Below are positions 1 through 6,408 of a DNA stretch of 7,423 nucleotides, in pieces (the stretch's first letter is position 1; every line of letters begins with the position of its first letter). The stretch is from Gallionella sp. GTDB taxonomy: Bacteria > Pseudomonadota > Gammaproteobacteria > Burkholderiales > Gallionellaceae. The DNA is taken from NCBI GenBank assembly GCA_017880945.1, contig JADGRM010000109.1:1-7423 (forward strand), given 5' to 3'. The translations under genes and the position numbers were made by a program. A model generated the notes under the pieces. That model ran no database searches. It saw only the letters and a list, made by a program, of their open reading frames with translations, and was not told where the DNA came from.

Positions 1-1487
1 GTCAACGACAGATCCTTGTTTTCCAGGCGTTTGATGTAACGCATCATCTCAGATTCGGAATGATAGGTATTGAAAACCGGATGTTGCAGAATAGGCGAGC
101 TGCGCATTTTGATCGGCGACTTTTGCGCAAAGATCTGTGCTTGGTTCACTTGCGTGGCCACCTTGCCAACGGCCTGCGCGAACACGGCGATGATCGCGTT
201 CAGATCATCGGCATCGGTGGTCTGGTCGACAGAAATGGTGATCGCGCCATCCGTATAACGGAAATTGATCTGCGCAGCTTCGGCCAATTTTCTGATCTTG
301 GCATTGTCTGTGACGCTGATCTTCAGCGTGTCGAAATACACGCCCTCATCGAGCGCATAGCCCAGCTTCTTCAATTCTGCGGCCAGCGCGATGGCCGAAA
401 GATGCACTTGCTGCGCAATGCCTTTCAGGCCTTCCGGCCCGTGATACACCGCATACATGCCGGCCATGATGGCCAGCAGTGCCTGTGCGGTGCAGATGTT
501 CGAGGTCGCCTTGTCCCTGCGGATATGCTGCTCGCGTGTCTGCAATGCCATGCGTAACGCCGGACTGCCCTGCGCATCCACCGATACGCCGATGATGCGA
601 CCGGGCATGGAGCGCTTATAGGTTTCGCGGCAGGCAAAATAGGCCGCGTGCGGTCCGCCGTAGCCCATCGGTATGCCGAAGCGCTGCGTGCTGCCGATCA
701 CCACATCTGCACCCCATTCTCCTGGTGGCGTCAGAAGCACCAGGCTCAGCACATCGGCTGCCACGGCGATTGTGGTTCCGTTTGCCTTGGCCCTGGTTAC
801 GAAGTCAGCATAATCGTGCACCTTGCCGTCTGCGCCGGGATATTGGAGCAGTGCGCCGAAGATGCCACTGTTCAACGTACCAGTTTTGAAGTTGCCGATG
901 ACCAATTCGATACCCATAGGCGCGGAGCGCGTCTTCAACAGATCGATGGTTTGCGGGAAGCATTCGTCGGATACAAAAAATTTGTTTGAACCGCTTTCAA
1001 TTGCCTCGCGGGAACGGCTGTTGAACAACATTGCCATCGCTTCCGCGGCTGCGGTAGCTTCATCAAGTAATGATGCATTGGCGATCTCCATTCCGGTCAG
1101 ATCCATGATCATGGTCTGGAAATTCAACAATGCTTCCAGGCGCCCTTGCGAAATTTCGGCCTGGTAAGGCGTATAAGCGGTATACCAGCCCGGATTCTCC
1201 AGGATGTTGCGCTGCACCACGGCCGGAACGATGGTGTTGTAATAGCCCAGTCCGATGTAAGTCTTGAACACTTTGTTCTTTGCGGCGACACCGCGCAAAT
1301 GCTTGTGGTATTGATACTCGGACATGCCGCTCGGCAAATTCAACGGCTTTTTCAAGCGGATCGCGGCAGGAACTGTTTGTGCGATCAACTCATCGACGGA
1401 GCTTGCGCCGATCTTTTCCAGCATTGCTGTTACATCTTTGGCACGCGGACCGTTATGACGGTCGACAAATTTATCAGTGGTAATCAT
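1..1487 (-). CDS. gcvP: Glycine dehydrogenase (decarboxylating), GcvP, fused form; N-terminal 495 residues, cut by the left edge
   Basis: P-protein of the cytoplasmic glycine cleavage system. It uses PLP to decarboxylate glycine and passes the aminomethyl group to lipoyl-GcvH. The frame stays open from ATG 1487 to base 1. Visible family blocks are ENPGWYTAYTPYQAEISQGR (about residues 98-117), ASLLDEATAAAEAMAM (138-153), GSTQRFGIPMGYGGPHAA (265-282), KRSMPGRIIGVS (291-302) and REQHIRRDKATSNICT (318-333). After these, at 476-495, comes HSESEMMRYIKRLENKDLSL, which in fused GcvP (about 950 aa) opens the second half. This argues for the single-chain form and against a split GcvPA of about 450 aa. 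The PLP lysine lies in the missing half. It is the third gene after gcvT and gcvH, 104 nt behind gcvH across a repeat. No Shine-Dalgarno sequence is visible before the ATG, and no better in-frame start was found. Confidence 0.96.
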   Translation of the reverse strand, partial: MITTDKFVDRHNGPRAKDVTAMLEKIGASSVDELIAQTVPAAIRLKKPLNLPSGMSEYQYHKHLRGVAAKNKVFKTYIGLGYYNTIVPAVVQRNILENPGWYTAYTPYQAEISQGRLEALLNFQTMIMDLTGMEIANASLLDEATAAAEAMAMLFNSRSREAIESGSNKFFVSDECFPQTIDLLKTRSAPMGIELVIGNFKTGTLNSGIFGALLQYPGADGKVHDYADFVTRAKANGTTIAVAADVLSLVLLTPPGEWGADVVIGSTQRFGIPMGYGGPHAAYFACRETYKRSMPGRIIGVSVDAQGSPALRMALQTREQHIRRDKATSNICTAQALLAIMAGMYAVYHGPEGLKGIAQQVHLSAIALAAELKKLGYALDEGVYFDTLKISVTDNAKIRKLAEAAQINFRYTDGAITISVDQTTDADDLNAIIAVFAQAVGKVATQVNQAQIFAQKSPIKMRSSPILQHPVFNTYHSESEMMRYIKRLENKDLSL

Positions 1488-1497
1488 TGGGGAATTA

Positions 1498-1587
1498 GGA
1501 TTAAGGATTCGGGATTAAGGATTCGGGAAATGGGATTCGGATCGAAGTAACGGTTCTTTATATCCTTAATCCTTAATCCCGAATCCT
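1498..1587. repeat. Intergenic GGATT-rich repeat: tandem 14-mers and a 20-bp inverted repeat
   Basis: Two exact tandem copies of GGATTAAGGATTCG (1498-1511 and 1512-1525) are followed by a decayed third copy (1526-1539, 10 of 14 matches). A perfect 20-bp stretch (1504-1523) recurs inverted at 1568-1587, with 44 nt between the arms. In the gcvHP mRNA it could form a long stem about 16 nt before the gcvP start codon. It looks like a low-complexity purine-rich intergenic repeat that may be dispersed in the genome. No coding sequence or terminal duplication was seen. Confidence 0.85.
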
Positions 1588-1591
1588 GATT

Positions 1592-1981
1592 TTAATGTGC
1601 TTCGCTATCCACTACCGCCTGGTAAGCTTTGGCATCCATCAGCGCGGCCACATCGGCTGGATTGTCGGGTTTCATCCTGAACATCCACGAGCGATACGGG
1701 TCGGCATTGATGTCTTCCGGCGTGCTGTCCAGTTTGCTGTTCACTGCCGTCACCACCCCGTTTACCGGCGCGTAGATGTCTGCCGCGGCCTTTACCGACT
1801 CAACCACGGCACATTCTTCTTTGGCTTTGAGTTTGCGGCCCACTGCCGGGGTTTCGACAAACACCATGTCGCCCAGCAGCTCTTGGGCGTGTTGGGTGAT
1901 TCCTACGCTGATGTTGCCGTCGGTTTCGGTCTTGACCCATTCGTGGGATGCGGTGTATTTAAGATTTGCCGGGTTGCTCAT
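1592..1981 (-). CDS. gcvH: Glycine cleavage system H protein (lipoyl carrier)
   Basis: A 129-residue carrier, the normal length for the family. Its lipoyl lysine shuttles the aminomethyl intermediate between GcvP, GcvT and the dihydrolipoamide dehydrogenase (L protein). The N-terminal YTASHEWV block (residues 9-16), LGDMVFVETPAVG (36-48) and the lipoylation loop VVESVKAAADIYAPV (59-73) are clear. K64 is the expected lipoylated residue. The C-terminal part keeps the DPYRSWMFRMKP-type sequence. The start is supported by GAGGA 7 nt before the ATG. It begins 19 nt after the gcvT stop codon and is surely co-transcribed with gcvT. The L-protein gene is not in the window. Confidence 0.98.
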   Translation of the reverse strand: MSNPANLKYTASHEWVKTETDGNISVGITQHAQELLGDMVFVETPAVGRKLKAKEECAVVESVKAAADIYAPVNGVVTAVNSKLDSTPEDINADPYRSWMFRMKPDNPADVAALMDAKAYQAVVDSEAH

Positions 1982-2000
1982 GGTTTTGTCCTCAAGAAAA

Positions 2001-3083
2001 TTAAATTAAACCTTTGCCGTTACGGGCGAACGGATACTTCACCACCTTCGCCGACAGCATTTTATCGCGGATCGAGACTTGCACGGTGTCGCTGATCTGC
2101 ACGCCAATCGGCACGCGCGCCAACGCGATGGATTTTTCCAGCGTCGGAGAGAAGCTGCCGCTGGTTATCTCGCCCTCGCCGTGGTCGGTATGTACCTTTT
2201 GGTGTCCGCGCAGCACGCCTCGATCCAGCAGCACCAGTCCGACCAGCTTGCGCGTCGGCGGGTTGGCGAGCAGTGCGGATTTGCCGATGAAATCGCGTTG
2301 GCTCTTCAAGTCCACGGTCCAGGCCAGACCGGCTTCCAGCGGATTGATGGTTTCATCCATGTCCTGCCCGTACAGGTTCATGCCCGCTTCCAGTCGCAAT
2401 GTGTCGCGTGCGCCCAGGCCGATCGGTTTCACGCCTTTTTCTGCCAGCGTCGCCCAGAAGTACGGCGCGGCATTTGCCGGGATCATCACCTCAAATCCAT
2501 CTTCGCCGGTGTAGCCGGTGCGCGCGATGAACATCGTGCCCATCTCTGCTGCACTGAAGGGAATAAGGTTTTCGGTCAGTTCCCGGCTGCCGGGCAGTGC
2601 CTCCCAGACTTTCGCGCGCGCATTCGGGCCCTGGACCGCGATCATCGCCAGTTCGGGATGGTCGTTGATAACCAGCTTGGGTGCATGTTGCGCAGCCTGT
2701 TGTTTCATCCACGCGATGTCCTTGTCCGCGGTGCCCGCATTCACGACGATGCGAAACCAATCCTCCTTCATGAAATACACGATCAGGTCATCGATCACCC
2801 CGCCGTTGTCCAGCAGCATACAGGAGTACAGCGCCTTGCCCGGCGATGTGAGCTTGTCCACATTGTTCGCCAGCAGATAGCGCAGGAAGTCGCGTCCACC
2901 TGTGCCCTTCATGTCCACCACGCGCATGTGCGACACGTCGAACATGCCGCAATCGTTGCGCACCTGATGGTGTTCGTCTATCTGGGAACCGTAGTTCACC
3001 GGCATATCCCAGCCGCCGAAATCGACCATTTTCGCGCCCATCGCGCGGTGTGCAGCATTCAAGGGGGTTTGCTTTAGGGTCAT
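2001..3083 (-). CDS. gcvT: Glycine cleavage system T protein (aminomethyltransferase)
   Basis: A 360-residue T protein. It transfers the methylene group from aminomethyl-lipoyl GcvH to tetrahydrofolate and releases ammonia. Family landmarks in order are QTPLNAAH (5-12), VDFGGWDMPVNYGSQIDEHH (20-39), the folate-site region GGVIDDLIVY (94-103) with the conserved acidic pair D98/D99, VQGPNAR (150-156), ARTGYTGEDGFEV (187-199), GLGARDTLRLEAGMNLYGQD (222-241) and the C-terminal SGSFSPTLEKSIAL region (308-321). The ATG at 3083 is chosen because it matches the family N-terminus and follows GGAA. An in-frame ATG at 3137 would put the start inside the terminator stem and add 18 unrelated residues. It is the first gene of the riboswitch-controlled gcv operon. 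Confidence 0.97.
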   Translation of the reverse strand: MTLKQTPLNAAHRAMGAKMVDFGGWDMPVNYGSQIDEHHQVRNDCGMFDVSHMRVVDMKGTGGRDFLRYLLANNVDKLTSPGKALYSCMLLDNGGVIDDLIVYFMKEDWFRIVVNAGTADKDIAWMKQQAAQHAPKLVINDHPELAMIAVQGPNARAKVWEALPGSRELTENLIPFSAAEMGTMFIARTGYTGEDGFEVMIPANAAPYFWATLAEKGVKPIGLGARDTLRLEAGMNLYGQDMDETINPLEAGLAWTVDLKSQRDFIGKSALLANPPTRKLVGLVLLDRGVLRGHQKVHTDHGEGEITSGSFSPTLEKSIALARVPIGVQISDTVQVSIRDKMLSAKVVKYPFARNGKGLI

Positions 3084-3101
3084 ATCAATTTTCCGGAAAA
3101 T

Positions 3102-3133
3102 AAAAAAGGCGCAGCACGGTCTCGTGCTGCGCC
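3102..3133 (-). terminator. Intrinsic terminator of the glycine riboswitch expression platform
   Basis: On the minus strand GGCGCAGCACG and CGTGCTGCGCC form a perfect 11-bp stem with an AGAC loop (arms 3123-3133 and 3108-3118). The stem is followed by six U and then AUUUU. It sits directly after the second aptamer and ends 18 nt before the gcvT ATG, so it can only act as an attenuator of the gcv operon. The two G residues at the base of its 5' arm (3132-3133) overlap the conserved GGGG at the aptamer end, giving a small structural link to the ligand-bound P1 helix. Confidence 0.93.
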
Positions 3134-3327
3134 CCATCTGTCCTTGGTACCTGAGAGATTACAACTCGCGTTGCGTGCCCCTTCGGTGGTTGGATTTATC
3201 CAACGCTCTCCAGATTTGCCTGCACCAATGGTTCGTGAGCCTGAGCGGTTACGGGTGTTGCGCCTTCGGCGGTGTCACGCTCGCTTGAACGAGTGACACG
3301 CTCTCCCAATTGGTCTGAACGGCAGGC
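3132..3327 (-). promoter_or_regulatory. Tandem glycine riboswitch (two aptamers plus leader-linker P0 helix)
   Basis: Two consecutive glycine aptamers. Aptamer 1 (3224-3314) is closed by ACCAAT/ATTGGT and carries GGGAGAG, GCCGAAGGCGCAA and GCTCAGG. Aptamer 2 (3135-3215) is closed by ATCT/AGAT and carries TGGAGAG, ACCGAAGGGGCA, TCTCAGG and the terminal GGACAGATGGGG. The leader GCCTGC (3322-3327) is exactly complementary to GCAGGC in the linker (3218-3223), giving the P0 helix reported for complete glycine riboswitches. Side stems are also visible, for example GTTGGAT/ATCCAAC in aptamer 2. Glycine binding is expected to switch on gcvTHP by disfavouring the terminator just downstream. The ON direction is inferred from the gene context and from known gcvT riboswitches. 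Confidence 0.96.
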
Positions 3328-3330
3328 GGG

Positions 3331-3359
3331 ATTATGCCGGAAATGGCCTAGCCTGACAA
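3331..3359 (-). promoter_or_regulatory. gcvT: Sigma-70 type promoter of the gcv operon
   Basis: TTGTCA (3354-3359) and CATAAT (3331-3336) each match the -35 and -10 consensus at five of six positions, with the optimal 17-bp spacing. The element lies in the short gap between the stop codon of the last lipoprotein gene and the riboswitch. Transcription would start near 3322-3325, at or inside the 5' arm of P0. The prediction rests on sequence only. Confidence 0.75.
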
Positions 3360-3371
3360 ACACCGTTACAC

Positions 3372-4379
3372 TCAGTGGCTGGTGGCCATGTCGATGATGG
3401 TTGATTGCAATTCCTGTTTCAGCACGGTGTCCGCCTGACCCAGCGCACGCTTGATCGCGCTTTCCTTGTCCGGGGCGTTGCTCTTGATATTCCAGCGCCG
3501 GGTGCCGCGCACGCGGTTGGTGGCCGTCTCCGACAAGGTGATCTCCAGAACGCCGCGCTGCCAGTACCAGCCTTCTTTTAAACCCAGATCAGTCAGGTCC
3601 ATCTTCGCCTGCAACACAAAATCAGGATTCTGTCCGGTCTCGATCATGAAGCCGGCTTTGGCCAGCGCGCCCCCAACTACATCGGCCAAGCCGGGAGCGG
3701 AATCAAACGCAACCTGCGATGCTATCCGCACCCGTTTCAGCAACTCGTTCAGATCGCTGTAGAGCTTCGCGCTGTTCCATTGCGATTCCACCCCGCGACC
3801 GGTGATGTCCACTACTTGCAGGGTCTTCTGCAGGGCGCCGCGTTCCAGTTGCGCTTCCAGCGCCTGGCTGGCTGCGGCAATTTTCAGGAACAGGTCGCTG
3901 TTTTTGCGGGACTGATCGATATCGTTGCCGGTGGCATCATCCAGTTGGCTGATTTGCTGGCGCAGGCTGGCTGCGGTCTGCAAGCGAGGCAGGACGGCCA
4001 GCGCATGATAGTTTTTCGTGGCGGGGTCTTGCCACAGTTCCGCGATCTGTATACCGCGAATGATTTGTTCGGTATGCGTGCTGATGTGGCGTGAAGCCTG
4101 ATTCTCATACTCTCCAGCGCCTGTGGGGCTGGATTTGAATTTCTGCACATCTTCGCTGTCCGCCGTCACGGCCACCTGAAATATTTTGGACAAATCGGCG
4201 CGGGCGCGATCCTTGGCTTCTTCCTGTGCAGAGGCTTGGCCTCGGCCGATTAAATATTGCGCGCTCTTGTAGCTGGCGCTATCCCCGGCAATCCAGTCTG
4301 GCTGGGTGGGATGCTGGCTGGCGCAACCGGACAGCAATGAGAATACGCATGTAAAAATGGCAAAGGCAGAGAGTTTCAT
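3372..4379 (-). CDS. LPP20-family outer-membrane lipoprotein with an LpoB-like C-terminal half
   Basis: A 335-residue lipoprotein of unknown exact function. It has a short signal peptide with lipobox LSGC (lipidated C19, +2 Ala). An LPP20-type domain follows at about 26-138: PDWI, then a YLIGRGQASAQEEAKDRARADL-like stretch and HALAVLPR. A helical stretch occupies about 145-190. The last about 115 residues (PGLADVVGGALAKAGF, NPDFVLQAKMDL, GVLEITLSE, TRRWNIKS) follow the strand pattern seen in the LpoB-family protein of the same operon. ATG 4379 is preferred because AGGAG lies 6 nt upstream. The ATG at 4385 touches that AGGAG with no spacer and would add only two residues. It is the last gene of the lipoprotein operon, 21 nt after the COG3014-like gene. 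Its stop codon lies 12 nt before the gcv promoter with no terminator between. Confidence 0.85.
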   Translation of the reverse strand: MKLSAFAIFTCVFSLLSGCASQHPTQPDWIAGDSASYKSAQYLIGRGQASAQEEAKDRARADLSKIFQVAVTADSEDVQKFKSSPTGAGEYENQASRHISTHTEQIIRGIQIAELWQDPATKNYHALAVLPRLQTAASLRQQISQLDDATGNDIDQSRKNSDLFLKIAAASQALEAQLERGALQKTLQVVDITGRGVESQWNSAKLYSDLNELLKRVRIASQVAFDSAPGLADVVGGALAKAGFMIETGQNPDFVLQAKMDLTDLGLKEGWYWQRGVLEITLSETATNRVRGTRRWNIKSNAPDKESAIKRALGQADTVLKQELQSTIIDMATSH

Positions 4380-4385
4380 TTTCAT

Positions 4386-4390
4386 CTCCT
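4386..4390 (-). promoter_or_regulatory. Ribosome binding site that decides the start of the distal LPP20 gene
   Basis: AGGAG is directly followed by two in-frame ATG codons, at 4385 and 4379. The first has zero spacing and the second has 6 nt, so initiation should occur at 4379. Confidence 0.75.
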
Positions 4391-4400
4391 GGTTATGGGA

Positions 4401-5789
4401 CTAATTGGCAACCCAGTGCTGGGTCAGATACGTTTTGTGCTTTTTGCTAATGACTACTCCCGGATATTCACGGGATGCAATAACTCGTTCGCCCGCACCC
4501 AGTAAATCAACAGTGACGGTGTAACTGCCGGGCGGCACTGACAGCCGCGCCAACTGGACGTTTGCGGGCAGAGTCAGCCAGCTGCGGGTGTCGGCGCGTT
4601 CGGTGGCTATTGCCGCCACTCGCACGAAAAGGGAGCCGATCAATTCTACCGCAGGATCGTTTTTCCGGTTTCCTGCGCGATCCACGGATTCCTGTATTAC
4701 ACCTTTGGCCACAGCACGGGCGATCGAACGCGCTGTAATGGCCGGCATGTGGGAGTCCAGACTCGCACGGGCGATGGCATCAATGTTTTCCATCATCTGG
4801 GTGGAGGCTTGTTTGCCGGAGACACTGACGCGGGCGCTTAGCACTTTATTCGGGCGGGATTCGTAGTAAGGCAGCGCGATGTTCACCATCACCGGCATGG
4901 TTTGTTTCTGGGATCTGGTGGCATGCATCGCCACTGTGGGAGGCGGCACCCACAGGCCTGCGGCTTTTTCTCGTTTGATCGGAGCCAGGCCGTTGTTCAG
5001 GACGAAGACCAGTTCGCCTTCCTGCTCCGGTGCGAGGCTTCCTTCCTGTGCAAGCGCGATGCCGAATTCCTTGCTGTAGATTGCTGCCTCGTCCGTCAGC
5101 CCCTCGCGCTGCGCCAGCCGTAGCAGGTCGTGCTTGAGCATATCCGGAATGGGTACCCCGAAATTGACACTATACTTCTGGTATGCCTCGTAGGCCTTGC
5201 GGTAGGCGATCATCGCATCACTCCACTCACCCAGCTCCTCATAGACCAAGCCGGTGAGGTAGCGGGACAGCGCATCCTCGGTGAACTTGTCCCCTGAAAT
5301 CTTCTCCCCGATCTCACGCAGTTTGATATCCACCTGCAAGGCCTCGACCCGCGCATCATTGGGTTGTCCGAGCTCCAGATAATTGAATGCCATGTAGAGG
5401 TGAACCAATACCTGTTCATAGTCATCTCCGGCATAACTGACGGTCGCGTCATTGACGATGAATGACAGCGTATTTTCGCTGACACTGGCGGCGTATAGCT
5501 TCTCCATTTCAGCTTTGGCCGCTTCCAGCATCTGGTTGGAGCCGGCAAAATCGCGCTTCATGCGCAGCACCATGCCTTTATTGAGCAGGTACAGCACCCG
5601 GTCGGTTTTGGAGCCTGATTGTTTCTCTATGTCTTTCAGCGCGGCATCGTATTGATGTGCGGAAAGATTGCGCTCGATGCTGCCGAAAGACTCGCTGTAG
5701 GTGGCGCATCCCGTCAAGGTGCTTGCCAAAGCGAATGCTCCGAGCAGCAGCCCAATGCGGCTCGCCACTATCAATTGCCCCGTGTTCAA
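4401..5789 (-). CDS. COG3014-like TPR lipoprotein
   Basis: A lipoprotein of up to 462 residues, resembling the uncharacterised family COG3014. No biochemical function can be assigned. It has a signal peptide with lipobox LTGC (C28, +2 Ala). Residues about 40-245 form a chain of helix pairs of tetratricopeptide type, for example YDAALKDIEK, FAGSNQMLEAAKAEMEKLY, VLVHLYMAFNYLELGQPNDA and YLTGLVYEELGEWSDAMIAY. The later half has GELVFVLNNGLAPIKRE (257-273), an Ala-rich helix near 337-364, and ADTRSWLTLPANVQLARL (399-416), followed by VPPGSYTV. TPR segments suggest protein-protein contacts in the periplasm. The start is uncertain: TTG 5789 follows GAGG by 10 nt, while GTG 5768 follows GGGG by 9 nt and would leave a compact 21-residue signal peptide. 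It starts 4 nt after the LpoB-family stop codon. Confidence 0.87.
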   Translation of the reverse strand: MNTGQLIVASRIGLLLGAFALASTLTGCATYSESFGSIERNLSAHQYDAALKDIEKQSGSKTDRVLYLLNKGMVLRMKRDFAGSNQMLEAAKAEMEKLYAASVSENTLSFIVNDATVSYAGDDYEQVLVHLYMAFNYLELGQPNDARVEALQVDIKLREIGEKISGDKFTEDALSRYLTGLVYEELGEWSDAMIAYRKAYEAYQKYSVNFGVPIPDMLKHDLLRLAQREGLTDEAAIYSKEFGIALAQEGSLAPEQEGELVFVLNNGLAPIKREKAAGLWVPPPTVAMHATRSQKQTMPVMVNIALPYYESRPNKVLSARVSVSGKQASTQMMENIDAIARASLDSHMPAITARSIARAVAKGVIQESVDRAGNRKNDPAVELIGSLFVRVAAIATERADTRSWLTLPANVQLARLSVPPGSYTVTVDLLGAGERVIASREYPGVVISKKHKTYLTQHWVAN

Positions 5790-5793
5790 TTAA

Positions 5794-6408
5794 CTAGAAC
5801 CTCAGGTTGCTGCGCTCCACCAGCTTTTTGATTTTTTTCTGACCAACCCAGACCTTGCGGTTGTCCGCTAGGCTGATCAAGGTCAGATCCACCTGGTAGT
5901 AGCGCAACTGGGTGTTGCCGGAAGCGTCGATGATGGTGTTGATGGTTCCCTTGAGCATGAAGTCGGCACCCTTTTCCTGCCCCATCGCCTTGCGCGAAGC
6001 TTCGCTGGCGTTGAGGTCCTGATCCTTGCGCTCCCCGCGAATTTCCTGGCGTTCCGTCGAAGAGGCAACGAATTGCACTTTGTCGGAATTGATCAAGGCA
6101 CGCTCCATATCGGAGACAAAGGTATTGACGTTGATATGCTCGTGACTCAGGTTGCTCACCTCACCCACGATCACCGCCGGCTGGCGGCTTTGGGTGCGGG
6201 AAAATTCGCCCAGCCAAGTGCGATCCAGCACATCCTTGATCATTTCTTCCGACACCTGCTGGGAGTCGGTGTCGTTCCAGGCGCCGCTCAAGTCTTTCAC
6301 TTCACTGGCCTCCATACGCTTTACCGAAGTGGAACAGCCGGTGGCGGCCAAAGCCAAGCCCAGAGCCATCAGTACGGCCAGTGAATTTTTGCTTAGTGTC
6401 TGATGCAT
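5794..6408 (-). CDS. lpoB: LpoB-family outer-membrane lipoprotein (putative penicillin-binding protein activator)
   Basis: A 204-residue lipoprotein with lipobox AATGC (C25, +2 Ser). The mature part carries DLSGAWNDTDSQQVSEEMI (39-57), PAVIVGEVSNLSHEHINV (77-94), DMERALINSDKVQFV (100-114), a charged RQEIRGERKDQDLNASEAS segment (120-138) and KGADFMLKGTINTI (146-159). This pattern matches proteins annotated as LpoB-like, with the TolB-N-type alpha/beta fold. In enterobacteria LpoB reaches through the peptidoglycan to activate PBP1B. This protein lacks the long proline-rich linker of E. coli LpoB, so that exact role is not established here. Its ATG overlaps the stop of the preceding LPP20 gene as TAATG, with GGAG 8 nt upstream, which suggests translational coupling. 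Confidence 0.87.
   Translation of the reverse strand: MHQTLSKNSLAVLMALGLALAATGCSTSVKRMEASEVKDLSGAWNDTDSQQVSEEMIKDVLDRTWLGEFSRTQSRQPAVIVGEVSNLSHEHINVNTFVSDMERALINSDKVQFVASSTERQEIRGERKDQDLNASEASRKAMGQEKGADFMLKGTINTIIDASGNTQLRYYQVDLTLISLADNRKVWVGQKKIKKLVERSNLRF

Noticed and set aside
1..1487. A split GcvPA subunit instead of full-length GcvP
   Set aside because: The frame continues past about residue 450 into HSESEMMRYIKRLENKDLSL, which in fused GcvP leads into the C-terminal half.
60..1550. Several plus-strand open frames opposite gcvP
   Set aside because: The minus-strand gcvP frame is unbroken with family motifs throughout, and the opposing frames have no coherent protein character.
1498..1587. 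CRISPR array or insertion sequence
   Set aside because: The 14-nt units are tandem without spacers, there is no coding sequence, and no target duplication is visible. A short low-complexity repeat fits better.
1498..1587. Intrinsic terminator between gcvH and gcvP
   Set aside because: The possible stem has a 44-nt loop, is AT-rich and has no U-run after it, and gcvP must be transcribed through it.
2079..3077. Plus-strand open frame of 332 codons opposite gcvT
   Set aside because: It is antisense to a well-conserved T-protein gene, shows no recognisable family and is rich in His, Arg and Cys, as expected from reading codon-biased DNA backwards.
3084..3137. An upstream start for gcvT at ATG 3137
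   Set aside because: It would place the start codon in the terminator and riboswitch sequence and add 18 residues absent from the family. ATG 3083 matches the GcvT N-terminus.
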